Below the pieces are notes generated by a model that was given only the letters and a program-made list of their open reading frames with translations, was not told the origin of the DNA and did no database searches. Shown in pieces: positions 53,606 through 62,820 of a DNA stretch of 64,000 nucleotides (positions within the stretch are counted from its first letter, which is position 1; every line of letters starts with the position of its first letter). The translations under genes were made by a program, and so were the position numbers. Source of the stretch: Pseudophaeobacter profundi (GTDB taxonomy: Bacteria > Pseudomonadota > Alphaproteobacteria > Rhodobacterales > Rhodobacteraceae); NCBI RefSeq assembly GCF_029697505.1, contig NZ_JARJEF010000004.1, positions 62,001-126,000 on the forward strand, in the 5' to 3' direction.

Positions 53606-54589
53606 ATGAAAGCATTCCGCATCGGAACCGCAACGGCGGCCCTGGCCCTGGCCATGGCCCTACCGGCCGCGGCTGAGATCAAGATCGCCATTAATGGCGC
53701 AAATGACCCTGAAACAAATGCCGAAGCGGCCTGGGCTGCAGGTTTTAGTGCCGCTCTGGAAGGCACTGAGCTGGAGATCACGGTCTTTCCCTCGGGCACG
53801 CTGGGCAGTGAGGATGAACGCTTTGACCAGGTCGCGCAGGGGCTGATAGAGGTCAACCTCGCCACCGCATCCACCGCCTTTGGGATGAGCCCCCTGATGA
53901 AGGGCGTTCTGCTGCCCTTCATGTTCGAAGACAATGATGAGTTCGACACCATCATGGCAGAAACCAATCTGCTCGCGGAAATGAACGTGCCGCTGCTGGA
54001 AAACGGTGTGCGGCTGGCGGGCTTCAACTACATCGGCACCAGCATCGGCATGCACAATGCCAAGAAACCGATTACCAAGATGTCGGACCTGGAAGGGCTG
54101 CGTTTCCGCGCGCTCAATGCCGAACAGCTCGCCTATCAAGAGGCGCTTGGCGCCACCGGCACCATTGTCGCCTGGTCCGAGGTCGCCAATGCGATTCAGA
54201 CCGGCGTGGCTGACGGATATTTCAACCCGCCCAATTCGGCCATTCGGACCGGTCACACCGAATTCCTGGTGCATTTCACCCAGGCCAATATCTCTCCTTC
54301 TACCCGTACGGTGCTGCTCTCTGAAGATTGGTATGCCGGTCTAAGCGAGGCAGAACGCGCCCAGATCGACGCCGCTGTCGAGGCTGGTTTCAAGGCCAAC
54401 CGCGCATGGATCGCACAGTGGAGCAAAGAGGTGCGCCAAAAGCATCAAGAGGCGGGCGTCACCCTGACCGAACTGGAACCGGGCGAACGCGACAAGATGG
54501 TTGCGGCCACAGGCCCCACATGGGCCGACATCATGAGCGAAGCGCATCTGAAGCTCTTTACTGACGCGCTGGATCAGGTTCGGAACTGA
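53606..54589 (+). CDS. TRAP transporter solute-binding protein (DctP family)
   Basis: A 327-residue periplasmic binding protein. The signal peptide TATAALALAMALPAAAE ends at about residue 24. The mature part shows family segments SGTLGSEDERFDQVAQGLIE, LRFRALNAEQLAYQEALG and WSEVANAIQTGVADGYFNPP with the conserved Arg that binds a carboxylate. The ATG follows AGAGGAGAAACACA, and the gene starts 22 bases after the permease stop. The ligand is probably an acidic compound; the next genes suggest an N-acyl-D-amino acid. Confidence 0.93.
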   Translation: MKAFRIGTATAALALAMALPAAAEIKIAINGANDPETNAEAAWAAGFSAALEGTELEITVFPSGTLGSEDERFDQVAQGLIEVNLATASTAFGMSPLMKGVLLPFMFEDNDEFDTIMAETNLLAEMNVPLLENGVRLAGFNYIGTSIGMHNAKKPITKMSDLEGLRFRALNAEQLAYQEALGATGTIVAWSEVANAIQTGVADGYFNPPNSAIRTGHTEFLVHFTQANISPSTRTVLLSEDWYAGLSEAERAQIDAAVEAGFKANRAWIAQWSKEVRQKHQEAGVTLTELEPGERDKMVAATGPTWADIMSEAHLKLFTDALDQVRN

Positions 54590-54591
54590 GG

Positions 54592-55152
54592 ATGGCTATC
54601 GTGCGACGCATCGGCAATTTTGCCCGCAGGATTAGCGACAGGCTCGACCAGCTGGCGGCGGTGATCGGGGTGACGGCCCTGGCGGTGCTGGTTGGCGCGG
54701 TCATGCTTCAGGTCGTCGCACGATATGCTTTTTCGCAGCCGCCATCCTGGACCGAGGAACTGGCGCGCTATGCAATGATCTGGGCCGGGTTGATCGGCGC
54801 GACGCTCTCTTTCAAGCGTCGCTTTGACCCGGCGTTGTTTCAGGGCACGTCGGGATCCTCCTGGCGTGCCATGGCTGCGGGGGCGGTGCAATCACTGCTG
54901 GTGCTGGTATTCCTGCTGCCCATCCTGTGGCATTCCTTCTTTGGTCCGGGGGGCAATTTCGCGCGCGGATTTCTGACCCGGCACAGCCGCAGCACCGCTG
55001 ATGCGCTTGATTTTTCCACGCTCTGGGTCGCGATTGCGGTGCCAATCACCATCGTGTTGATCCTGATCCATCTGATCGCCCGCTGGGCTGAGCCGATGAC
55101 AGAACCATCCACAGAGCCATCTTCTGTGGATGGTTCCGAAGACCGATCCTGA
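54592..55152 (+). CDS. TRAP transporter small permease subunit (DctQ family)
   Basis: A 186-residue protein with four hydrophobic helices (about 23-46, 55-75, 93-115 and 140-162), and QVVARYAFSQPPSWTEELARYAMIW as the family core. It starts two bases after the binding-protein stop. The C-terminal tail is acidic and ends with a repeated PST-EPS word. It completes the transporter with the two genes before it. Confidence 0.9.
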   Translation: MAIVRRIGNFARRISDRLDQLAAVIGVTALAVLVGAVMLQVVARYAFSQPPSWTEELARYAMIWAGLIGATLSFKRRFDPALFQGTSGSSWRAMAAGAVQSLLVLVFLLPILWHSFFGPGGNFARGFLTRHSRSTADALDFSTLWVAIAVPITIVLILIHLIARWAEPMTEPSTEPSSVDGSEDRS

Positions 55153-55189
55153 ACAACCCCAGCTTTCCACTTACGAAAGGCCCAAATCC

Positions 55190-56614
55190 ATGCATGCTGA
55201 TATCCTATTCCGCGGTGGTAACATCATCGACGGGACCGGTGCCCCGCGCCAGTCTGTCGACCTCGCCGTGACTGATGACCGGATCGTGGCGACTGGCGAT
55301 CTGTCGCGCTGGACCGCAGGCCGAGTAATCGACTGCACGGGGCGCATTGTAGCGCCGGGCTTCATCGACCCGCATGTGCATCACGACGAGGTGGTGCTGA
55401 CAGATCCCGGCATGGACTGCATGCTGAGCCAGGGAGTGACCACGATCATCAACGGCAATTGCGGCTTTTCCATCGCGCCGCTGACCGCGACCGGCCCCTT
55501 ACCGCAGCCCTTGGGCATGGTCCTGTCGGATGACATGCCGCGTTTTGCCAGTTATGCCGCCTATCGCGACCGGCTGCGGGCGGATCCGCCTGCGGTGAAC
55601 AGCGCCTGCCTGATCGGGCATGGCACGCTAAGGATCAACGAAGTGGCTGACCTCGACCGCCCCGCCGACCGGGCCGAGACCGCCGCCATGGTTCGCGCGC
55701 TTGACCGCGCCCTGTCGGAGGGCGGGATCGGACTGTCGACCGGGCCGTTCTATCCGCCCGCCCGTGCCGCGACCACCCAAGAGCTGATAGAAATGGCGCG
55801 GGTCGCGCAGGCACATGGCCGACTTTACGTCACCCATATGCGTGATGAGGGCGATCAAGTCATTGAAGCGCTCGAAGAAACCTTTCAGATCGGCCGTGAT
55901 GCCTGCTGTGGTGTTCATGTCAGCCATCACAAATGCGCGGGCCTTGCCAATCACGGGCTGAGCGAAACGACGCTTGCGATGATTGACCAAGCACGAAAAC
56001 TGCAGGACGTCGGGCTGGATACGACGCCCTGGACGGCGTCTTCCACGATGCTGAATTCGGGCCGCCACAGACAGGCCAGCCGAGTGATCGTCGCTGAATC
56101 CGTCCCCTACCCCGAAATGGCAGGTCGCGATCTGTCTGACATCGCGGCGGAATGGGGCACCGATATCGACAGTGCGATGGAACGCCTGCTGCCGGCCACT
56201 GGCATATTTTTCATCATGGATGAGACCGATGTGCGCCGCATCCTTGCTTATGAGCATACGATCATCTGTTCAGATGGGATCGCCCGTGGCAGCCATCCGC
56301 ACCCACGTGTCTGGGGCACCTTCCCGCGGGTTCTTGGGCATTATGTCCGCGACACAGGGGTCTTTGACCTTGAAACTGGCATCAAACGCATGACCTCGAT
56401 GCCCGCCGACCGCTTTGGGCTGCAGGATCGGGGCCGCATTGCCAAAGGTATGTATGCGGACCTGGTGGTCTTTGATGCCGCCTCCATCCGTGAAGGCAAC
56501 GATTACACGCACCCCACCCGCCCTGCGGAAGGTATCGACCTGGTCTTTGTCAATGGCCGCGAAAGCTGGTGTGCAGGCGGCCATACCGGCGCCAGAGCCG
56601 GGGCAGTGCTGTGA
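55190..56614 (+). CDS. N-acyl-D-amino-acid deacylase family amidohydrolase
   Basis: A 474-residue amidohydrolase-superfamily enzyme. The start DILFRGGNIIDGTGAPRQ, metal motif GFIDPHVHHDE, GVTTIINGNCGFSIAP and THMRDEGDQVIEALEE with VHVSHHKCAG are D-aminoacylase signatures. The family removes an acyl or carbamoyl-like group from N-modified D-amino acids. It stands last in the TRAP transporter operon, 37 bases after the small permease stop, which suggests that its substrate is imported by the transporter. The ATG at 55190 is used. Confidence 0.87.
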   Translation: MHADILFRGGNIIDGTGAPRQSVDLAVTDDRIVATGDLSRWTAGRVIDCTGRIVAPGFIDPHVHHDEVVLTDPGMDCMLSQGVTTIINGNCGFSIAPLTATGPLPQPLGMVLSDDMPRFASYAAYRDRLRADPPAVNSACLIGHGTLRINEVADLDRPADRAETAAMVRALDRALSEGGIGLSTGPFYPPARAATTQELIEMARVAQAHGRLYVTHMRDEGDQVIEALEETFQIGRDACCGVHVSHHKCAGLANHGLSETTLAMIDQARKLQDVGLDTTPWTASSTMLNSGRHRQASRVIVAESVPYPEMAGRDLSDIAAEWGTDIDSAMERLLPATGIFFIMDETDVRRILAYEHTIICSDGIARGSHPHPRVWGTFPRVLGHYVRDTGVFDLETGIKRMTSMPADRFGLQDRGRIAKGMYADLVVFDAASIREGNDYTHPTRPAEGIDLVFVNGRESWCAGGHTGARAGAVL

Positions 56615-57367
56615 CAGGCCTCGCACTGCGCGCCCGGTACGCGCCGCATCTGCCCTGCTCTCGCTTCTCACGCTCGAGAATGTTCACGACTTTGGTAGCG
56701 TCAAGGCCGCGCATTTCGCGGAAAGTGATCCTGCATCTCCCCAGGTAGAAGAAACCTGCCTCCTCAAAGAAGCCCGGGCGGCAGCATTGTCAGAAATGCC
56801 TGAGCCTCCCGGTATCGATGCGGTTCAGCTCAGAGAGGCAGGGTATGTCTGAGCGAGCCAATATGGATGATATGCTGCAGCAAGCCATAGTCGACGCCTT
56901 CAGGTTGGAACGCAGGGCGGCTTCCGTAATTACCTCGGCGTCGTTGTCGCCGTTCTGTTCGCCTTATTGAACGGATTCACATATATCGCTGGAATGATCC
57001 GGGGCAAAAACCCCATCCCGCTCAAAGTCCGGCGCACAAAATGTGTGCTCAGGCAGGCTTCCAAGCCGACAATGCAGAGTGGCAATTTCCGGAACGTTGC
57101 CACCAGCGGCAGCCGCTTGATCTTCCTGCGTAACAAGACCGCCCCCCTTGCCGAACCCAATCAAATGAAAGACTTATTTGCAGTTATCAACGCCAACCGA
57201 CATCAGCTCATCAGAATTTCTCGTCGCCAAGCGACCTCTCCGATCAGCAAATGAATTAGACAAAACCTAACCTACTGGGGAAGCAGCCTTTTGGAGCTGC
57301 ATCCAAGGCGGCCAGTGAGACATTCGCGCTTGACAAAAAAAGCTCAACTTGCATAAGTTCCGGCAAT
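56615..57367. other. Long spacer with degenerate fragments
   Basis: About 750 bases between the deacylase gene and the cobalamin riboswitch. A few short frames exist (for example 56847-56960 and 56967-57254), one with a hydrophobic stretch, but the frame breaks and no motif is recognised. It looks like decayed coding sequence. The right end should hold the promoter of the B12 operon. Confidence 0.5.
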
Positions 57368-57370
57368 TCT

Positions 57371-57560
57371 GGTCCGGCTGGGAAACCACCCGGTTAATAG
57401 GGAACACGGTGAGGTGTAGCCAACATGCGCCGAATCCGTGACTGCCCCCGCAACTGTGAGCGGAGAGCAATGCTGCGAGATGCCACTGCCCCGAGGGGCG
57501 GGAAGGTGCGGCAAAGCCTCGACCCGCAAGTCAGGAGACCTGCCAGGATGATCACCCTAT
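57371..57560 (+). promoter_or_regulatory. Cobalamin riboswitch
   Basis: The conserved core is visible in order: TTAATAGGGAACACGGTG (57392-57409), GTGACTGCCCCCGCAACTGTGAGCGG (the P4-P5 region, given here as separate words GACTGCCCCCGC and AACTGTGAGCGG), the ATGCCACTG and GGGCGGGAAGGTG pair, and the B12 box AGTCAGGAGACCTGCC near 57529-57544. It lies 158 bases before the TonB-dependent receptor ATG and should repress the operon when adenosylcobalamin is plentiful. Outer boundaries are approximate. Confidence 0.93.
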
Positions 57561-57717
57561 CCCGGTGCGGGGCGCGCTGTAGATAACGGATTTCCGTAGT
57601 GGTGGCAGTTTTCACTGTCTGCGGAGGCAATGCCTTTCAAAGACCAAACCCGAATACACTGCCCGCTTGGGCAGTCACTTGGCCTGTGATTGTTGCGCGG
57701 GTCGGGAGGAATGGAAT

Positions 57718-59592
57718 ATGCGCAAGGCAAGCCTGTCATTGGCTGCGGCTCTGGCCGCTGCACCAGCAATCGTAATCGCCCAGGATGACGTCGTCACCGA
57801 TCTGGGAGAGATCATCGTCTCCGGCGGCTTTACGCCGGTCGAGGCCCAGAAATACGGCCGCTCAGCTTCGGTCCTGACGAGCGAGGAAATCGAAGAACGC
57901 GGCATTCTGACCGTTCAGGACGCGCTGCGCGCGGTGCCCGGTATTTCGGTCAACGGTTCTGGCGACAATTTCACTCAGATCCGCATCCGCGGCGGTGAAG
58001 GCAACAATACACTGATACTGATCGACGGCGTTCCTGCATCGGCTGGGAATGACGAATACATCCTGTCGGGCCTGGAAACCGCCAATATCGAACGCATCGA
58101 AGTTCTGCGCGGCCCGCAATCGGTGTTCTACGGATCCAGCGCGTCGTCGGGTGTCATCAATATCATCACCAAGAAGGGTGCCATCGGTCGCGAGCTGTTT
58201 GGCAAAATCGAAGGTGGTGACGCAACCTCGGTCGCGGGGCGCTATTCAATGCGCAATGAACGCGGCGGCCTGGCGGTCGGTCTGTCACACCTGAACGATC
58301 GCGGCTATGACATCTCCGGCAGTGGCGGCGAAAAAGACGGGATTGAGCGCAGTACCATCAACCTGACCGGCGACTATTTGGTGTCGGAAGATTTGAAGCT
58401 TGGCTTCTCCTTCCGCCATTCCGAAGAGGAGTACGACAGCGATCCGCAAAACTACTCGGCTGTGACGGTTGATCAAAGCGTCACCGACGACCCCACTGCA
58501 ACCTCCGAGCGCACCGAGCGGCTCGCCAGTATATTTGCCGAATACGCAATGTTGGGCGGACGCATGAAACACCGCCTGTCCTACGATTACAGCGACTTCG
58601 AAAGCCTATCCAGCGCTGGCCGCTTTTCTCAGGCGGACCGGAAATCGGTGCGTTATCTACTGAGCTTCGCGCTGGACAGTGCGACACTGGAAGACGCCAA
58701 CCAGATCGTGAACGTGATCGCTGAAAATACTCAGAAACGGTCGAACTCCAACCCAGACTACCGACCTGACCGGACATCTTTTGCGGTGGAATATCGTGGA
58801 TCGTTCAATAATGGCTTGAGCGTTCAGGGCGGGCTGCGGCGTGACAACAACAGCTCATTCGACGATGACACCACCTGGAACGTCGGCGCCGCCTATGTGT
58901 TTGGCAACGGCGTTCGCCTGCACGCGTCGGCGGGTGAAGGCAGCGTCGACCCATCCTTCTTCGAGCTGTTTGGCAGTTCATCTGGCACTGTTGGCAATCC
59001 GAACCTAGCGCCTGAGAAAAACCGCAGCTTTGACTTGGGCGTCGAAGTGCCGTTCCTGCAAGGCCGTGGTCTGGTTGACGTCACCATGTTTCGCGAAAAC
59101 CTGACAGACGAAATCGAATGGTATTTCGACACCGGTCTGGGCATGAACACCTATCGCAACCGAACTGAAAAGTCCAAGCGCCGCGGTGTCGAAATCGCCG
59201 GTGACATCAAAGCCACCGATGATCTGACTTTCCGTCTGGCATACACCTACCTGGACGCATCAAACGCCGATGGCTCCGTCGAGGTGCGCCGTCCCGAGCA
59301 CGAATTGCTGCTAAGCGCGACGCATCAGTTCATGAACGCACGTGGCAACGTGAACGCCGATCTGCGCTATGTGACCGGGAACTACGATACGCAGTTTTTC
59401 GGCGCCTGGCCGTATCCGGTGGTGGAGATGCCGAGTTATGTGACCGTGGACGTCGCGGCTCGATATGACCTCACCGATCAGGTCACCCTGACCGGTCGTG
59501 TCACCAACCTGTTCGACAAAGAGTATTCCGACGTCTGGGGGTACGCCAAACGCGGCCGTGCGCTCTATGTTGGTTTGGAATCAACGTTCTGA
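57718..59592 (+). CDS. TonB-dependent receptor, BtuB-like
   Basis: A 624-residue outer-membrane receptor. The signal peptide SLSLAAALAAAPAIVIA ends near residue 21, then a TonB-box-like GEIIVSGG, the plug domain (VQDALRAVPGISV, IRIRGGEGNNTLILIDGVP, IERIEVLRGPQSVFYG) and a long beta-barrel ending in a C-terminal Phe (LYVGLESTF). The ATG at 57718 follows GTCGGGAGGAATG. It follows a cobalamin riboswitch, so the ligand is probably a corrinoid rather than a siderophore. Confidence 0.93.
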   Translation: MRKASLSLAAALAAAPAIVIAQDDVVTDLGEIIVSGGFTPVEAQKYGRSASVLTSEEIEERGILTVQDALRAVPGISVNGSGDNFTQIRIRGGEGNNTLILIDGVPASAGNDEYILSGLETANIERIEVLRGPQSVFYGSSASSGVINIITKKGAIGRELFGKIEGGDATSVAGRYSMRNERGGLAVGLSHLNDRGYDISGSGGEKDGIERSTINLTGDYLVSEDLKLGFSFRHSEEEYDSDPQNYSAVTVDQSVTDDPTATSERTERLASIFAEYAMLGGRMKHRLSYDYSDFESLSSAGRFSQADRKSVRYLLSFALDSATLEDANQIVNVIAENTQKRSNSNPDYRPDRTSFAVEYRGSFNNGLSVQGGLRRDNNSSFDDDTTWNVGAAYVFGNGVRLHASAGEGSVDPSFFELFGSSSGTVGNPNLAPEKNRSFDLGVEVPFLQGRGLVDVTMFRENLTDEIEWYFDTGLGMNTYRNRTEKSKRRGVEIAGDIKATDDLTFRLAYTYLDASNADGSVEVRRPEHELLLSATHQFMNARGNVNADLRYVTGNYDTQFFGAWPYPVVEMPSYVTVDVAARYDLTDQVTLTGRVTNLFDKEYSDVWGYAKRGRALYVGLESTF

Positions 59593-59595
59593 TCC

Positions 59596-60432
59596 ATGCG
59601 CAAACTGTCCGGCATAGCCCTGGCCCTTCTGTGGGCCGCCACCGGTGCATTTGCCGGGCCGTCCCGCGTGGTGTCGATGAACCTCTGCACCGACCAGCTG
59701 GCAATGCTGCTTGCAGCGCCCGGCCAGTTGGCATCGGTTTCCTACATCGCGCGGGACACACGCGCCTCGGCCATGGCGGAACACGCCCTGGCCTACCCCG
59801 TCAACCATGGGCTGGCGGAAGAAATATATTTGCTGCAGCCCGATCTGGTGATTGCCGGTGCCTATTCGACAGTGGCCACCACGGAAATGCTGCGCCGTCT
59901 TGGCATTCCGGTGGTGGTGTTTCAGCCCGCCAACTCGCTGCAGGATGTCCGCGCACGTATCGAGCAGATGGGTGAGGTGCTGGGTCGCGAAGAGGCGGCC
60001 CGCGCATTGCTGGCAGACTACGACCAGCGGCTGGCAACGCAGGAGCAAGTCGGGCCGGAGCGGCCGCGCGCGGCGCTTTATGCCGCCAACGGGTTCACCT
60101 CTGGCAGCATGTCGCTGGCAGGACAGATCCTGCGCGCGGCGGGGCTGCGCAATATCGCGGATGAGCTGGGCTATGGGCGCTCCGGCCGCATGCCCCTGGA
60201 ACTGCTCGCCATGTCAGAGCCCGAATTTCTGATCGGAACCTCGCCCTATCCACGCGCCGCGCGCAGCGAGGAAAATCTAGCGCATCCGGTGGTGCGTCAT
60301 CTGGCCGCCCGCAGTGGCGCCGGGCAGATGCGCGATGCCGACTGGGTCTGCGGCACCCCGCATGTGCTGCGCGCAGTGGAAACACTGGCCGAAGAGCGCC
60401 GCCTGTTTGTGGATAAGGAGGACCGGGAATGA
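59596..60432 (+). CDS. btuF: ABC transporter substrate-binding protein, BtuF-like
   Basis: A 278-residue periplasmic binding protein of the helical-backbone family. The signal peptide GIALALLWAATGAFA ends at about residue 20, then SRVVSMNLCTDQLAMLL, LQPDLVIAGAYST and the long linker helix. It starts three bases after the receptor stop. The family brings vitamin B12 or iron complexes to a BtuCD-type transporter; the riboswitch favours corrinoids. Its end overlaps the permease start by four bases. Confidence 0.87.
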   Translation: MRKLSGIALALLWAATGAFAGPSRVVSMNLCTDQLAMLLAAPGQLASVSYIARDTRASAMAEHALAYPVNHGLAEEIYLLQPDLVIAGAYSTVATTEMLRRLGIPVVVFQPANSLQDVRARIEQMGEVLGREEAARALLADYDQRLATQEQVGPERPRAALYAANGFTSGSMSLAGQILRAAGLRNIADELGYGRSGRMPLELLAMSEPEFLIGTSPYPRAARSEENLAHPVVRHLAARSGAGQMRDADWVCGTPHVLRAVETLAEERRLFVDKEDRE

Positions 60433-61412
60433 CCCGTCTGATGCTGACGCTGACCGCAGCGATGCTGGCGCTGTTTCTGATCTCGCTCACCCTGGGGCCC
60501 GCGGATGTGGGTATCGGTGAAAGCCTGGCGGCCCTGTTCGACGAAAGCTATGGCCCGCTCACCTTGGTGATGCGTGAAATCCGCCTGCCGCGGGCGCTGC
60601 TGGCGATGATCATCGGCGGTGGGCTGGGGCTGGCAGGGGCCGCTATGCAAGGCTACCTGCGCAACCCGCTGGCTGAACCCGGTTTGATTGGCGTGTCCTC
60701 CTCGGCGGCGCTGGGGGCGGTGCTGGCGATCAACACCGGACTGGCCGCCAGCCTCACCCTGGGTCTGCCGCTGGCGGCTCTGGCAGGTGCTCTCGCCGGT
60801 GTCTTTATGGTGATGGCGCTGGCCGGGCCGCAGGGCGGCTCACTGACGCTGATCCTGGCGGGTATTGCGATTTCGGCAATGGCGGCGGCGCTCACCTCGC
60901 TGGTCTTGAACCTGTCGCCCAATCCCTTTGCCGCCAATGAGATCGTGTTCTGGATGATGGGCTCGCTGGCGGACCGGTCGATGCTGCATGTCTGGCTGGT
61001 GCTGCCTTTTGCGCTGGCGGGGGCCGCAATCCTGCTGACGCTGGCGCGGGGCCTGGATGCGCTGACCCTGGGCGAGGATGCAGCGCAGACCATGGGAATG
61101 AACCTGAACCGGATGCGGTTGCTGCTGGTGGTCGGAACCGCCAGCATTGTCGGCGGTGCAACTGCGGTGGCCGGGGCCATCGGCTTTATCGGCCTTGTGG
61201 TGCCGCATATCCTGCGCCCGTTGGTGGGGGGGCAGCCGTCGCGGCTGTTGTGGGCCTCTGCGCTTGGCGGCGCCATCATGCTGCAACTGGCCGATATCGC
61301 CGTGCGGATCATCCTGCCATCCCGTGACCTGAAACTGGGGGTGGTCACCGCCCTGGTCGGAGCGCCGCTGTTCCTGCACCTGATCTACAAGACACGGAAA
61401 GGTCTGGCATGA
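60429..61412 (+). CDS. btuC: FecCD/BtuC family ABC permease
   Basis: A 327-residue permease of the FecCD/BtuC class with about ten helices. Signatures are IRLPRALLAMIIGGGLGLAG, RNPLAEPGLIGVSSSA, MGSLADRSMLHVW and GAIGFIGLVVPHILR with the ABC-contact loop. Start and stop each overlap the adjacent genes by four bases, so translation is coupled. It forms the inner-membrane channel for the complex. Confidence 0.9.
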   Translation: MTRLMLTLTAAMLALFLISLTLGPADVGIGESLAALFDESYGPLTLVMREIRLPRALLAMIIGGGLGLAGAAMQGYLRNPLAEPGLIGVSSSAALGAVLAINTGLAASLTLGLPLAALAGALAGVFMVMALAGPQGGSLTLILAGIAISAMAAALTSLVLNLSPNPFAANEIVFWMMGSLADRSMLHVWLVLPFALAGAAILLTLARGLDALTLGEDAAQTMGMNLNRMRLLLVVGTASIVGGATAVAGAIGFIGLVVPHILRPLVGGQPSRLLWASALGGAIMLQLADIAVRIILPSRDLKLGVVTALVGAPLFLHLIYKTRKGLA

Positions 61413-62164
61413 GCGTGCTTTCGGTCCGGAACCTCTCTGTCACATTGCGAAACCGCCCGGTGCTCCGCGATGTGTCCTTTGAAATCCGAGCGGGTGAGTT
61501 CGTCGGCCTGCTGGGGCCGAATGGGGCAGGCAAAAGCAGCCTGATGCGGGCGGCCCTGGGGCTGATCCCTGCCGCAGGCAGCAGTTCGCTGGCAGAGATG
61601 AGCGCGGCAGAGCGCGCCCGCGCGGTATCCTGGATGCCGCAGTCACGCGAAATTGCCTGGCCGATCCCGGTAGAGCGGCTGGTGGCGCTTGGCCGCCTGC
61701 CGCATGTGCCGCAGGGGCTTCGGCTGCCACCTGGTGATCAGATGCTGGTCGATCAGTCGATTGAACGCATGGGGCTTGATCCGTTCCGCCAGCGGGCCGC
61801 CTCGCGCCTGTCGGGCGGTGAACAAGCCCGTGCGCTGATTGCCCGCGCACTGGCCCAGGATACACCGCTATTGATGGCCGATGAACCTGCCGCCGGTCTG
61901 GATCCGGCGCATCAGATCTCCACCATGGAGGTCTTTGCCAACCTCGCCGCCGAAGGCCGCGCCGCACTGGTGTCACTGCATGATCTGGGGCTGGCAGCAC
62001 GCCACTGCACCCGTCTGATCCTGCTGACCGAAGGTGGCATTCTCGCGGATGGCCCGCCTGCTAGCGTGCTGACGCCTGCCCTTATGGCCCGCGCCTTTGG
62101 CATCTCTGTCTGGCACGAGCACACCGCGCACGGGCCGGTGTTCCAGCCGCTGGAGGTGCTGTGA
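61409..62164 (+). CDS. btuD: ABC transporter ATP-binding protein, BtuD-like
   Basis: A 251-residue ATPase. Walker A is LGPNGAGKSSLM, the signature is RLSGGEQARALIARALAQ, Walker B is LLMADEPAAGLDP, and the H-loop His follows in VSLHDLGLAARHC. It overlaps both the permease gene and the following cbiZ gene by one to four bases. It powers uptake by the BtuC-like permease. Confidence 0.93.
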   Translation: MSVLSVRNLSVTLRNRPVLRDVSFEIRAGEFVGLLGPNGAGKSSLMRAALGLIPAAGSSSLAEMSAAERARAVSWMPQSREIAWPIPVERLVALGRLPHVPQGLRLPPGDQMLVDQSIERMGLDPFRQRAASRLSGGEQARALIARALAQDTPLLMADEPAAGLDPAHQISTMEVFANLAAEGRAALVSLHDLGLAARHCTRLILLTEGGILADGPPASVLTPALMARAFGISVWHEHTAHGPVFQPLEVL

Positions 62165-62820
62165 TGGGCCGCGTCACCCTGGAACGCCCCTGGATCGAAT
62201 TCGATCTCGGCGCAGAAATGCAGGTGCTAAGCTGGGCGGTGAATCGTCCCGGCCTGGTTGCTGCCCGTCGTATCTTGTGGCGCGAAGTCAGCAACAGCGA
62301 CCTTCCGCATGATCTGGATGTCACCGAATGGTTTGCAGATGAACTGGGACAGCGGGGCGGCGAAGATGCCGTGGCCTTCCTCACTTCGCGCGATGTGCGC
62401 CGCTACTGCGAGGCAACAGCCGAAGTGGAGGGAATCAGTGCCCATGCGGTGGCCACTGTTGGCCTGTCCAATGCCGAACGGGTCGGCAGCCGGATGGACT
62501 ACGCCAGCCGCAACTGGGGGACTATCAATGTCGCCCTGCGCCTTTCCGAAGGGCTGACCCACGCCGGGCTGATCGAAGCGATGAGCATTGCCGTCCAGGC
62601 CCGCACCGCCGCAGTGATGGAGGCGGGTATCGTCCTGCCAAGCGGAACCGCGACTGGCACCGGCACGGATTGTGTCGCGGTGGCCACCCCCGTCGGAACA
62701 ACCCCCTATGCCGGGCTTCACACCACCACCGGCGAAGCCATAGGCAAAGCCGTTTACCAGGCTGTCCACACCGGTGCCTTGGAATGGAAAACAACCAACA
62801 GGAGGGCAGCACATGCCTGA
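62164..62820 (+). CDS. cbiZ: Adenosylcobinamide amidohydrolase CbiZ
   Basis: A 218-residue enzyme that cuts the aminopropanol side chain from adenosylcobinamide or other pseudo-cobamides, making adenosylcobyric acid for rebuilding into the cell's preferred cobamide. Visible are LSWAVNRPGLV, the VGLSNAERVG and INVALRLSEGLTHAGLIEA segments, and the TGTGTDCVAVATP and TTTGEAIGKAVYQAV signatures of the CbiZ family. It starts on the last base of the ABC ATPase stop. In this operon it allows use of imported foreign corrinoids. Confidence 0.92.
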   Translation: MGRVTLERPWIEFDLGAEMQVLSWAVNRPGLVAARRILWREVSNSDLPHDLDVTEWFADELGQRGGEDAVAFLTSRDVRRYCEATAEVEGISAHAVATVGLSNAERVGSRMDYASRNWGTINVALRLSEGLTHAGLIEAMSIAVQARTAAVMEAGIVLPSGTATGTGTDCVAVATPVGTTPYAGLHTTTGEAIGKAVYQAVHTGALEWKTTNRRAAHA

